The position numbers and the translations under genes were made by a program. A DNA stretch of 64,000 nucleotides. It comes from Hedera helix (taxonomy: Eukaryota; Streptophyta; Magnoliopsida; Apiales; Araliaceae). The notes below the pieces were generated by a model that saw only the letters and a program-made list of their open reading frames with translations, made no database searches and was not told the DNA's origin. This document shows, one piece after another, positions 24,764 to 35,720 of the stretch (position 1 is its first letter; every line of letters starts with the position of its first letter). The stretch covers positions 77,001 to 141,000 of the forward strand of contig OX359266.1 of the NCBI GenBank assembly GCA_947179155.2. The letters are read 5' to 3'.

Positions 24764-27700
24764 CTGCTCCAATAAATCAAAACCAGAAAAGTAAATGACT
24801 CGTAATTTTGCTGCAAATTTTCAGGACATGACAACAATGGATTTTAAAAATGAGATTAGGGCTGATACTGAAGTGAAGGTTTGAAGACTTACATCCATGT
24901 CACATAACCAGAACATGTAAGCAATTGCAACAGCAGGAGCCCTACCTAATCCAGCGGTACAATGTACGTATACCCTTCCTCTGCCCTCTGAAATGGCCCA
25001 ATCTAGTGAGGAGACAGCTTTTGGTAATCCAAATCTCAAGGAATCAGGATCAAAATCTCTTGCCTGTCAACGCATACGATAAATCAGGTAATGTAAAAAC
25101 TTGAAAGCAACAGTAATAACCTTAACTATTCTTTTTGATACTCAAAAAGTTGAGGTGAAGGGAAACAAAAAGGAAAGTAAATTTAGAGAAAAACAGGAGG
25201 AATTGATATTCCTCACGTGTATAGTGAGGTCCACCCTAATATGAGAGAGGACCTTGTGGGGAACTAATATTGTGAAAATATCAGTTCCCAAAAAAAAACT
25301 TCTTTTTAGTGGATATAAGTTTAACTATGTATAATGATGAAAGTAAGTGTAACGAACTGTTTTCATGTCTGTTTTAAGTTTTCAGTCTCCTTTTCTTTTC
25401 TTTCCCCCACGCAGATCCTAAGTTCCAACTAAAGCATTAGTATGTTTTCTACAAGTCAATTCACTAGTATCCATGAGTCCTTTATATGTTGGAAGTTTAT
25501 TAAACTTCTCTGCACAGATATGTTGCTATCTGCATCCACAAAATTCCAAAACTTGGTCTACAGAACATGAAAAAATAGCTATGCATACACCATGTTTTTT
25601 AGCAATTCTGAAAGGATTGTGTGGATTTGCTTACACATTGTTACAGCAACCTAGTTTAGGAACATGAAAATTGCTACAGCAGTACAATTTACAGAACTAC
25701 ACTTGCAGCTTAAGATGGATAAGGCATTAGACATAACAACTCCCAATATCTGAAATCTCAGAACGATAGTACAAATATGTTCTCATATTCAAGTTTTGTA
25801 TGTTTGTGTAAATAACAATAAAGTAAAACAATGAAAGTTGTAAAGATTTGTAATAGTGATAATCATTTGAAGGCATGGTACACTATTTGTGGGGCAATTT
25901 AACCATAATAAGGGTGCAATGCTTATTTAACTACCTTCGTTCTAAAATATAAGATCATTATTGACTTTTTGAAATCAACGAAAGACATTTTCAAACTTAA
26001 AATTGACATAGATTCCTTTTATTTATGCCAATACAACGATGAATATTGTAAATTATCTAAAAAGTACTATTTATCGTAAGATTTATTATTTTATAATTTT
26101 TCATGAATCATTTCTATTTTGAGTTTGAAAATGTCTCAAATGACTTTCAAAAGTCAACAATCTTATAATTTGGAATTGAGGAGTACTTCATAATAATACC
26201 ATCCACAGACAAGTTGCTTCATAACCTCCTTCCACATGAAATGGTTAGCACTAAAAAAAGATCTGCTTACAGGCCTTCTCATGTGACATATTCCAGCTCT
26301 TTGACATCTTTTTATTATAGACGGTAGGTCTATTCCCCAATATTCAATGTCTTTGTCCTGCTGCAAGTTAAGAATGTAGGCCACATTCTCTTCCTCTTTT
26401 AGATGATCAATGTCTTCAGCTTTCTGAGGCTGAGAGCCCACAATCATTTCTTCAGTTATCAATGAATAGTTCATGCCTGAATCAAGGATTAGACTTTATA
26501 TCCTATAAATAGGTAAAAATCTTCACCATAAGGTTTTGCGAATGTGGTACACAAAAATGAGATCTGCATAGAATGACCCAAATAAGAAAAGTGGTGGATC
26601 CATACGATACTTTTGACTTGGTCAAATGATACAGGACAACACACAAAATAATCAGGGTTTAGGTTCCACACCTAAACACCAGGATCCCTTGATTCCAACC
26701 AAGATTAGATGGATGCCAATCTCCCTAGATGTACGACGGTTTGAGGTCACTCCACTGAGATTACTCATGCAAGAGATAGAAGATTGATCGCAATTGAAAT
26801 CTAAATTTTATAAAATCTCAAAATCAATAATACGTCCCATAGAACAATTAAGCTTGGCCTCATATTACCGCACTGTAGCATACAAGGTTGTCTATTGACC
26901 ACCAATTTTTGAGTTGGATGTGACAGTATGAGCAGGATTTTGTGATGCTTCGGTTTATATTACTATAATAATGTAAATGAAGGAAAGATCAAACTTATAG
27001 TATAAAAAGTTTGATACTGACTATTCCACAAAGACGTGTTGAGAAAAGTAATAAGACCATTAATTAAAGGTGCAAAGAAAGATAGATTTACAATTTACCT
27101 GTATACAAGTAAATATTTAAATACAAACATATTAGTAGAGTTCTACTGTCAAACCTTAAAAGCAAATAAGATTACAAGTATATAATATTAATATAAATAG
27201 ACTAAGATATAAATATAATAGTAGACCTTGATACTCCTTGATGCAGGACAACACATAAAAATTAGGGTTTGGGCTCCAAACAAAAACACTAGGATCGCTT
27301 GATTGCAACCAAGATAGATTGATGCATAAATTCACAAAGAATCCGCCACACCACATGATGTTTAAATGCCACTCCATAATCTCAATCGAAATCTCAATTT
27401 ATAAACTCTTAATAATTTTTAGTATGTCTCATATAGACCTGGTCTGTAACCGCTTTTGATTTCTCAGCTTCTGCTTCTACATCTGATAAAGAGATTCTAA
27501 TTCTGGTTCTCCAAAAGTTTATTATGAAATTTTGTTTGTCACAGCCGTTCAAAATAAGTTGAAGTTACTTGAGTTTGCTTGGAAAATAAGTTGAGAAGCT
27601 AGCTTTTCTTGGGAAAAGGTTATAATAATAATAATAATAAGATTCTAAAAAGGTGTGGCTGTTTGGGGAGAAGTTAGCTTTTAGTGATTAAATGACCACT

Positions 27701-30700
27701 ATACCTCCAATAAGGCATAACCTATAAGTTGTTTATGTGTTTGTTGCAGTAAAGGTATAAGATTAATACCATGATCAAAAAATTCAAAACATTTAACTTT
27801 TAGTGTAATGATAATATTTAATTATTCTAGTAATTATAATATCAAATTAATATCATAGAGAAGATATTTAATTAATACCTCAATCAAAGAACATTTAAAA
27901 CTGTAACTAAAGTAATTAATTAGTAATTACCATATTCAAAATATGTAATTAGTCCCATAATCAAATATGTAATTAATAATATAATCAAATATGTAATTAA
28001 CATTGTAATTAAAATGTGTAACCAATTAATTATCAAAAAATTGAATTAATATTGTAATGAAAATATTAAATTAATATTGTACTTCCTTCATCCTCAAAAG
28101 GATGTCCTCAACTACAAAGTATTTTGTCTACAAAAGGATGTCTAAAAGTACACAAGTTAAATATAAAATAAGCCTAAAAACTAGTTTACCCTCAAAAGTA
28201 TATTAAATTGGAGTTCACTATATTTAAAAGAGACAAAGATTTATTAGTGTACATGTATGGGGTCCACTATGGGAAAATGTTACTTATTTTATACTCTCCT
28301 CTACTTTAGGTTTTTTAATTTCTGTGAAATTTGTATTCTAGACATCCTTTTGAGGACAGCGGGTCTAGTTAAATTCTTAATTAATAATTAAATAATTTAT
28401 TAATATAATAATTTAAATATTTAATTAACATGGTAAGTAAACATGGTAAATGTGATAGAGAGTATTTTTAGAAAATGAAAATTTCATTAAATTGGTGAAG
28501 TAGAAGAAGCTGAGAAGTTGATTTCCATAATCAAATTTTCATAGGATTCTAAGCTTTTAGTTTTTCAATGCATGAAGGGACTTATACCCAACTTCCAGCT
28601 TTTTGGAGAAAAATTGAAACAAACACCAACTTTTGACAAGATAAGATGAGCCAAAAAATGAGACAACCACGGTATAACAAATAAGGTTGGGAGGTAAATT
28701 GCTTACTTGTCAAAACGTATCTCACTCGACAATAAGGTTGTGACAGTTGGGAGGTAACAACTGTCAAAACTATAGTTGTCAAACTTGTTCTACTTGAGTG
28801 AGTTTACTTGCGAGTCGAACTGAGTGGGGGGGGGGGGGGGGGGGGGGTATTTGAGGTCTCTTAGATGTTTAGCTTGGACTTCAACCTTGTTCGAGTCATG
28901 CTTAGGATTCTTCCATTCCAGTGACTCAATGAAAATAGTTAAATTCCAACAACAAAAAAATCAAGACAGAATAGGAAGCTGAGAGCTCATTTGCCAGAAC
29001 AGTGCAGTGGAATAGAAGCACATCAAATTTGGAAACATTTTAGTGTTTGGATACACTCAAAGTGTTTTTATTGGTAGAGAAATTGGCTAAACAGTACCTT
29101 TGAGAAAAATAAGAAATTTATTATTGACAGGAGCACTTTTGACTGAAGCACAATAATACAAATTTTTCCTTAGAAGTATTGGAAAAAATAAGTTAAAAGA
29201 TTATACTACACCCTTTTGTATAATTTTGTCTTTTACTTTTTTAGAAGCACTTTTACAATCGTGTAACTAATGTTTCGAAATCATAAAAATAACATAAATA
29301 ATCATGCATAATTCAAAACTCATAAATTATAAAGGATGAGAGACTCCCTAAGAGTCCCCAAAAATTGGAGTATCCGGTGGATACACTAGTTCGTCAGGGT
29401 CATGAAAAACCAGTTTTCTAAAAATCTCCGCCTAAGTTCGATTAATCTCTTCCTAGGCGCTAGGTCTCCCCTGGCACCTCGCCTAGGCCCAAGGCTGAAA
29501 AAAAATCCCTCCAATAAATTAGACTGGGCTAGGCGGGCAAAGCGGAGAAATTAGACCGGCCTAGGTAGAAAAACTAGGGCTGCAATTGTTTTTTATTTTA
29601 TTTTAACTAAGCTACAAGATGACGTCGTGGAAGTGGATGATGAAATTGAGGGTTGTTCGAGCCTTACTTGGGAGGCGGTTGGTAAAGTATCCGGAGTAGA
29701 TAGCATACTAGAGCCTAGGAGGATGAGTAGAAATGTTGGAGTAAGAGAACTCCATGAAGAATATAAAGGGATATGGAGATGAGGACTATTAGTTTGTATT
29801 TTTTATTATTTGTTTGTGTTTAAACTTTGAACAATTGTATATTTGTGCGTGAACTTTGACATTAGTAATATGGATATGTGTTTGAACTTTAAGCAAATGT
29901 CTTTATTATCTTTATTATAGATTGTTTTGCTTTATATTATTGTTTTATTTGGATAAATGTAAGATAAAATATTAAAATTGGCTTAAAATAAAAAATTCCG
30001 CCTAGGCCCCCCGGCCGCCCGCCTAGCGCCTTTTAGAACATTGTGAAAAACCTCTGCTTCTTAATCCTACATCAAGTAGTATCAGAGTCTGATTTCTCTA
30101 TTAATTTCTTAGTTTTTGGGAGATCAAGGGCTTGGAAAACAAAAAAAATACCGGTCACGCAGAGTTACTGTTTGCGGCTGTTACTGTTCATCATCGTCAA
30201 CGATCCACCATCATAGTTGCTGCCCAGACAGCCACAAAAGTCGCTGCCCAAACAGACCGGTAAAGCTTCAAAGTAGCAGTTCAGGTTTGAAGTTCAACAC
30301 CAGGAGGGGAGAGAGAGAAAGAAGGAAGAAGAAAAGCAGCGGCCACTGCCGCTGTTTATTGCCGCTGCCAACAGTTGTTCCATTGCCTCAATCCTCCGCA
30401 CACTGCTATTGTTGCTCCCCGCGCCATCTTCCTTTGTTTTGCTCTCTGCTTGTGTTTGCAAGATTACAATATCTTGCAAACGTACTGTTTGCACTCCAAA
30501 GTTTAGGCATATTTCAGATTAACCACTTAGTTTTTCAGTTTTGCAAAATCATTCCTATGGTTTTCCAAAGTAACCCCTGAACATTTTATTCTTTCCCATT
30601 TAATCTTTTTTTTTTCTGATAAAAGAAGAATATTTCATTGAATAAAAGAGAAGATTACAATTCATTAGGAGGACAAAAATTCCTCCCAAAAGAAATTAAA

Positions 30701-33700
30701 GAAAACAAGAGAAGGAAAACAAAAAAATTAATGTAGCACCATCGCCCAATCTCTTTGAAGAGCAGACAGAGAAATTCTTCCGAAAGCTTCCATTGCATGA
30801 TCTCAAAAAGAAGGAAATAAAGATATTGTATCCCAAAGCAAAACAATGTTCATTGTTCAATTGCAAAAAAATTCTAAAATTCCTCTCGATCTAAATTCTC
30901 CACAAAATCGTAAAATAATCATATCTCCAAAGAATCCTTTTATCATTCATACGGCCAAAACCCCTCAATTTGCATAGTAAAAGATCTTCTATGGACATAT
31001 CCAACTTTCACCCATCACAGATCACACTAAACAAACAACGCCATAACCGCCAGATTATTGAACAGTGATGAAATAAATGAGAATGAGACTCACTATCCTG
31101 CAAACACGTAACACACACATCAAGGGATAAAGATTGGTAAGGTCTATGTCTCTGACGCATATCTTTGATGTTAAGCAAACCAAGGGATAAGAACCACATA
31201 AAAGCCTTAATTTTTTTGAGAACCTTTGCTTTTCAAAAGATAACCAATAAGTAAGTGAAAAAAAGAATGACACGAGAAGATTATCAAAGGATCAAAACAC
31301 CAAACATGCAAACACACCTATCCAAGGAATGAGAAAAAGGTTGAATAAATAAAAAGAATTTTTCTGTCTCCCTGTCATTTAAATCATGGAAAAAATGAAA
31401 GTTCCAAGAAATTGAATCCCCCTCCTAATATAGATATTAGAAATCAGAGAACTATACTTAGATGAGAGACAAAAAAATGAGGAAAAGCTAACGAAAGAGG
31501 AACATCCCCAATCCAAATATTCTCCCAAAACCGAATATTCATGCCATTACCAACTTGGAAAAGAACAATAAAATGAAAGGAAGTTTATCCTTGGGAAATA
31601 AATTTCTAAGGACTAGAATAAGTAACACAAGAAGGACGAAGATTTGCATCTCACCCATATTGTTGAATTCCATACTTGCTTTTAATCAGCTAATGCTAGA
31701 GAGAGTCAGGCTCCAAAGGGAAGCACACAATCATTTACCCACTAGAAACCGATTCTTAGATACCAGGTTCCCATGACCTAAACGGCTAAACCCCCTTCCT
31801 CTCTAGGACGACACGCATAATTCTAATCTACCAAGTGGTCCTTCCTATCCTCATTATCTCCAGCCCACAAAAACTTACACATTATACCCTTAAAAGACTT
31901 GGCTACCCCCCTCTGGGACCTTAAAAAATGAGAGATAATAAAGAGTTTCCCATTTAATCCTCTTTTGTTTTTTTAGTTAGTCCTCCCGTTTGGCAAAAAA
32001 AAGAAAAAGGAAAGAGTTATATTTTAGTTTTTCTAGAATCTTGGCAGTAGAAGATATATTTATTCCTCAGCTTTGTGGAGCGATGATAAAAGAACCCCTT
32101 CTAATTTTTATACTTATGCTCGTCTTCAGTCAAAGCCAATTAAAACTGCTATCAATCTGGAGTGTGAACTTAATTTAATCTCTCCTCTCCTAATGAAATT
32201 AGCAAACCATAATGTTTTTGAGATCCCACGCCCTTTTCAAACTCCATGTCTAAAAAATACTTCGATTACAATAAAGAGTATTTTTTTGTCCCGCTCACTT
32301 TCGGCTCCTCTAAATGTTATATGTACTGTTATATTGTGGCTATGACTGTTACTCACGTATTACTTGGTAAGTCATGGAAGTGTTCGCCTACCATCAAACC
32401 TTATTGTAAATCGATTGCCTCCTCCACAGGTTATCATTGACCAAATGAAAAGCACAAGCACTGAAATCATTAATCACTCAAAGCCTATTGTAGTTGTAGA
32501 AAAGAAAAAAGTAAACCAAGTTGAGTATGCTGAAATCATTGAGGAATTTGTTGATTGTGCAGAACTTGAGATTAAAGGGGATTCAACAAAAGTATATTAT
32601 GAGGCAAATGATTTAGTGGAGAGTTTAAAACATGCAATTGTAAGCTTACAGGAGGAGAACAAAAATCTTAAAATGGAGGTTGCTAAGCTCGATGTTATCT
32701 TGGAAGCTTCATCCCAAAAGGTTGTTCATGATACTTTAGAGATTTCAAATAAGCTTTCAAATAGTGTAAATGGAGTTTCAGTTGCAAAGGAGACAAATAT
32801 CGTCCAAGAGGATGCTCTAATTATAATTGATCACGTTGAGTTCGTTATTCCAAAAAAAATCTTTTCAGCACTTTTTAATGCAAAAGCAATGCTCTCAACA
32901 GTTGTCTTCCCAAAAATTTTAAGACATTTCGCATGAAGATCTTCAAGATTTCAATATATTTTATCTTGGTCCAAATGAGTTCATGGATTATTCTAGCATA
33001 TTACAAGACTCGATGTCGAGTTTTCTCCAACAAGGCGAGAATGATAAGGATGACAAGTTATGAAAAAAATTCTATTTATGAAAGTTTTGTTATAATTAAT
33101 TTGGGCTTTGGGGGAAATTGATGTGATTAATTTAATTATTTATATATTAGTGGAGGTTTAGGACAATTAATAAGGATTGAATTTTAATATTTAGTAAGGG
33201 TATTTTAGTTATTTAGTTATTTTATAGTTGCCCAAGTAATATTAGGCTTTTGAGTCTCTATAAATATTTATGAAACTCCCACAAGTTGATAACACTACAC
33301 AATAGATTATTGATTATTGATATTTAGCTATGAGCTATATTTCATTCTTTTGTGGTTGAAAAATCCTTGGGTAGTGGTTTGCAAAATTTCACCCAAGTTC
33401 ATTTTCTCTTGTTTTACAAGTTATTTTCATCAATTGTTCTTCAAATCTTGTCCTACATTACCGTTTTATATAACATCGGAATGGAAAGGAATGTCTGTGT
33501 CTTTTATGACGTGCCTCACTGTTACATTTGTTGTGAAATATGATCACCTCTCTAGCATCAGCCTCAGTCATGGGTGTATATAGGGATTCACCTTTTTCAC
33601 ATTGGCATTGGGGCCAATCTTGTCTTAAGTTTGGTACATTCTTTTCTTGTGATATTTCCTTAGGAAGGATCCCTACCTTCAACTTCTCCTTGATAACAAA

Positions 33701-35541
33701 ATCTCTTCTTCAAAAGTCAATACACAAGCTTGACCAGTTATTATTCATAAATTCAGCAATAAGACTATGGATTCAGCTGCATTCAAAATTGTCACATGAT
33801 ACATCTTCAATGCCACAAAGCTTCATAACCATGACTTGAAAAACCACCTTTTTCACATTGGCATTGGGCAGTCTTGCCTTAATTTTGGTACATTCTTTTC
33901 TTGTGATGTTTCCTTAGGATGGATCCCTACCTTTCTACTTCTCCTTGATAATTAAATCTCTTCTTCATAAGTCAATACACAAGCTTCACCAGTAATTATT
34001 CATAAATTCAGTACTAAGACTATAGATTCAGCTGCATTCAAAATCATCACATAATACATGCTCGATGACACAAAGCTTCAGAACCTTGACTTAAAAAATA
34101 AAACCATTCCATCTCTTCAAGCTATGTGGCGGACTCAAGATTTTTTTCATTAACTTCCACATAAAATAAAGGTGGTGTTTTTTATTCTTCAAATAATGTA
34201 GGCAAAGATATACTCCCTCCATTCAAAAATTATAGATACATTTTCTTTTTTGTCCATTAAAAAATGAGAGATACATTTTCTTTTTTGTCCGTTCAAAAAT
34301 TAGAGATGCATTTCAATTTTTGAACTTTCATTTATATGAAGTTCCTAACATTCAACTACTTTTTGTTGTAATTGATTAAGTACTAAACACAACTACTATA
34401 TTTCTAGTCAATGCTAGGGACAAGTTTGGACAAATAATTTTTTCTTAAAAGTCGACATTTTACAAATTATCTCTAATTTTGGAATGGAAGAAGTATTTAT
34501 TTACACTTTTAATCTATTTTCTAAGAAACCTAATATTTTAACATTACAAAAAAATTAACTCCTAAATCAAGGATGGCTATTGCACACCTTCCATCCTTAC
34601 TGCATTCTTCAACAAGCTTAATGTGATTTACTATACATGCTGGTTTTTTGTACTTTTTTTCTAGGCTAAAAATTTGACACAAACCTCCTTTCAAATGCAT
34701 CATACTTTTAATTTAAACCCATTTAACTTAACACATGAAGCAATTTACCATAAAAAATCTGGGCTGGGAGCAGACTCGAACCTAATCTCGTCTTAAGAGT
34801 ACTTAATGAATTTATGAGGATTTATATGAACAACTACCCATAAAAAATCCCACTACATTCACAAACAGCTAAGTCTTAAGAAGTAACTACACGGAACAAC
34901 TTGAATCAGAGTATACAAAAGGTCTAACCGTCTAAGGCCTTTGTTAACAAATAAATCCTTATTCAATTTCAAATATTATACTCCAGCTATATCAAACAAG
35001 CAACAAGCTAATAACTGAACCATGACATTAATCCTTTATAGTAAACAAATTTGAAAGGGTTACTGAATAAACTAAAATAAACAACAATAATAACAAAACC
35101 TAACAGTTTTGTTGAGATGACTTTAAACCCATGCGATTTTCAAATTTTATATTTTTATGATGCCATTCGCAAATTCATAACCAACAATCTACAAATTAGT
35201 TAGTTAAATATAGACAAAACTGGAATAGATTAAAAAAACTAACCGAGATCATGGTGATACTCGTAAGGGTTCCTCATCATTCTCTTCATGGCAGTGTTGT
35301 ACTCCTCCAATTTGTTGCTTGAACTCCTTTGGACTCTCATGTTTGTGCCATTATTTTCTTCAATCCCACCCTCAGATAGTTTACAAGAATACACTGTGTA
35401 CCGTTCCAATCTCCCACTATTAGAAACCATCTTGAGATAGCCCTTTTTGTGCGATGTCAATAATGCATTATTTCTAGCTGGAGATAGGATAACAGGTGAG
35501 GTAGAAGAAGTAATGCAGGTGATGTTTCTCACTGATTCCAT
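24560..35541 (-). CDS. LSF2: LSF2, plastid phosphoglucan phosphatase (four exons)
   Basis: Coding exons on the minus strand are 35541-35244, 26476-26271, 25063-24893 and 24763-24560, 879 nt or 292 residues plus stop, with one open frame and GT..AG at every junction. The protein closely resembles Arabidopsis LSF2 (about 282 residues), a dual-specificity-type phosphatase that removes phosphate from starch glucan in the chloroplast and so helps starch breakdown. Residues 1 to about 70 are rich in Ser, Thr and basic residues and look like a transit peptide. The Cys-X5-Arg active site HCTAGLGR is at 202-209 (Cys203, Arg209), and the acid loop ARDFDPDSLR at 169-178. The C-terminal block GATYDLAKNDPWKEPFE is conserved and there is no carbohydrate-binding module, as expected for LSF2. 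Intron 1 (8767 bases) is unusually large because of insertions. Nothing in the coding part looks damaged. Confidence 0.95.
24893..25063 (-). CDS. LSF2: LSF2 exon 3 (residues 169-225, catalytic site)
   Basis: Acceptor gttgacag precedes ARDFDPDS, and donor gtaagt follows CDMD. The exon is 57 whole codons and carries HCTAGLGRAP, the phosphatase loop. Confidence 0.93.
25931..26183. mobile_element. Stowaway-type MITE in LSF2 intron 2
   Basis: Ends ctaccttcgttctaaaatat and, reverse-complemented from the right, ctcctcaattccaaattata, are diverged terminal inverted repeats of the Stowaway (Tc1/mariner) kind. Pairing continues inward (ttgactttttgaaatcaacg against ttgacttttgaaagtcattt). A TA follows on the right (26184-26185); the left one has changed to AA. 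It lies 88 bases from exon 2. Confidence 0.75.
26271..26476 (-). CDS. LSF2: LSF2 exon 2 (residues 100-168)
   Basis: Acceptor ttgattcag precedes the exon, which completes the split Gly codon and encodes MNYSLITEEMIVGSQPQKAE to HMRRP. Donor gtaagc follows. Confidence 0.93.
26630..27440. repeat. Diverged direct repeat, offset about 610 bases
   Basis: The block starting acaggacaacacacaaaata at about 26634 recurs from about 27244 as gcaggacaacacataaaaat. Both continue through a shared cttgattgcaaccaagat-type phrase and an aatctcaa stretch. The copies differ by many substitutions and small gaps. They may be parts of an old LTR pair or a local duplication; no terminal features settle this. Confidence 0.55.
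28082..28366. mobile_element. Stowaway-like MITE in LSF2 intron 1
   Basis: The left end cttccttcatcctcaaaagg and the right end read in reverse (ctgtcctcaaaaggatgtct) share an inverted core, tcctcaaaaggatgtc. TA precedes the left end (28080-28081); the right boundary is blurred near gggtcta. Size and ends fit a Stowaway-type element. Confidence 0.65.
28826..28847 (+). repeat. G22 homopolymer
   Basis: Twenty-two consecutive G residues in an otherwise AT-rich intron. The exact length is likely unstable and hard to sequence. On the transcribed LSF2 strand it reads as C22. Confidence 0.95.
29411..30043 (+). mobile_element. Non-autonomous hAT element with a transposase-tail remnant
   Basis: The inverted ends cagttttctaaaa and ttttagaacattg are flanked by a perfect 8-base duplication, tgaaaaac (29403-29410 and 30044-30051). 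Repeated cgcctaggc/gcgctaggc words lie near both ends. A plus-strand stretch at 29624-29785 reads as an acidic peptide (DVVEVDDEIEG, then ELHEEYKGIWR and stop), which may be the last part of a hAT transposase; that reading is inference. Confidence 0.85.
30072..30115 (+). promoter_or_regulatory. Probable primer-binding site of an LTR element
   Basis: tagtatcagagtc (30077-30089) matches the initiator-Met-tRNA primer site tggtatcagagcc with few changes, just after tcctaca, a plausible LTR end at 30071. The LTR that should precede it is interrupted by the hAT insertion and was not securely recognised. Confidence 0.45.
30606..31945 (-). mobile_element. 5'-truncated LINE (L1-type) insertion
   Basis: A 1340-base minus-strand insert ends in an A-rich tail (seen as a T-run from 30606) and is flanked by a perfect 14-base duplication, tttcccatttaatc (30592-30605 and 31946-31959). 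The minus frames encode the C-terminal part of a LINE polyprotein: GLLNIKDMRQRHRPYQSL, then CVTCLQDSESHSHLFHHC and WRLW, the zinc-binding domain that follows reverse transcriptase. In-frame stops are present. The endonuclease and the main reverse transcriptase core are missing, as is usual for a copy cut short at its 5' end. Confidence 0.88.
32364..32936 (+). CDS. Unidentified 190-codon frame within an LTR-like element
   Basis: I do not recognise this protein. It runs antisense to LSF2 within intron 1, between a primer-site-like motif (30077) and a polypurine-tract-like motif (about 33101-33118), so it may be part of a non-autonomous LTR element. The middle is acidic and charged (YAEIIEEFVDCAELEIKGD), followed by a likely coiled coil (LKHAIVSLQEENKNLKMEV). 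No zinc knuckle, protease or polymerase motif is seen. Upstream frames at 32073-32345 may belong to the same product but are interrupted. It may be non-coding relic sequence. Confidence 0.3.
   Translation: MVSHGSVRLPSNLIVNRLPPPQVIIDQMKSTSTEIINHSKPIVVVEKKKVNQVEYAEIIEEFVDCAELEIKGDSTKVYYEANDLVESLKHAIVSLQEENKNLKMEVAKLDVILEASSQKVVHDTLEISNKLSNSVNGVSVAKETNIVQEDALIIIDHVEFVIPKKIFSALFNAKAMLSTVVFPKILRHFA
33101..33457 (+). mobile_element. Possible polypurine tract and short LTR
   Basis: gggctttgggggaaat (33103-33118) is followed by TGATGTGATTAATT. A TATA-like ctataaatattta lies at 33259-33271 and a plausible end, tcctaca, at 33457. The same tcctaca precedes the primer-site-like motif at 30077, which is why I pair them, but the rest of the proposed left LTR does not visibly match. 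Confidence 0.4.
33591..34101. repeat. Tandem duplication, unit about 256 bases
   Basis: cctttttcacattggcattg starts at 33591 and again at 33847. The two units stay alignable to about 34101, with scattered substitutions and small gaps. Neither contains a recognised gene. Confidence 0.8.
34213..34493. mobile_element. Stowaway MITE in LSF2 intron 1
   Basis: ctccctccattcaaaaatta at the left and, read in reverse from the right, cttcttccattccaaaatta form the classic Stowaway inverted ends, with TA duplications at 34211-34212 and 34494-34495. The left arm is expanded: an attagagatacattttcttt-like unit occurs about three times before the interior. Confidence 0.9.
35244..35541 (-). CDS. LSF2: LSF2 exon 1 (residues 1-99, transit peptide)
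   Basis: The ATG at 35541 opens MESVRNITCITSSTSPVIL and the exon ends in EYNTAMKRMMRNPYEYHHDL plus the first base of a Gly codon. The conserved EYNTAMKRMMRNPYEYHHDL block and the in-phase junction with exon 2 tie it to the rest of the gene 8.8 kb away. Confidence 0.92.
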
Positions 35542-35720
35542 TTTCTCTCTCCTAACGTTGCTATGGTACCTGCGCTTCTTGGTTTTTGCTTTTGGGTGAT
35601 GTCCGATTTTCCAGTTGTAAGTTATTGGGCCAAAATTTCAGCTTCCACAAGAAGTCACTCGTTTTAATCTACGCCTTCGGAGTTGGATGATCGAACACCC
35701 CGGCCCAAGACACTATAAAG
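35542..35720 (-). promoter_or_regulatory. LSF2 5' untranslated region and proximal promoter
   Basis: Upstream of the ATG the minus strand shows a CT-poor, GA-rich leader (gagagaaaatgg). Two GGCCCA/TGGGCC words (around 35628-35634 and 35702-35707) resemble plant site II elements common in promoters of nuclear genes for organelle or housekeeping functions. The transcription start cannot be placed. Confidence 0.45.

Larger units (their letters stand above)
26477..35243 (-). other. LSF2 intron 1, expanded by insertions
   Basis: Bounded by donor gttagttt (from 35243) and acceptor ttgattcag (to 26477). It contains a Stowaway-like element (28082-28366), a G22 tract, a hAT element (29411-30043), a LINE (30606-31945), parts of an unclassified LTR-like element (30072-33457), a 256-base tandem duplication (33591-34101) and another Stowaway (34213-34493). 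A direct repeat of about 200 bases occurs at 26630-26830 and 27240-27440. A TAA microsatellite lies at 27621-27640. From 34494 to 35243 no mobile element was recognised. Confidence 0.85.

Noticed and set aside
30116..30580. 154-codon plus-strand frame rich in Ser, Cys and His
   Set aside because: It follows a probable primer site and reads like leader sequence with low-complexity stretches; no domain was recognised.
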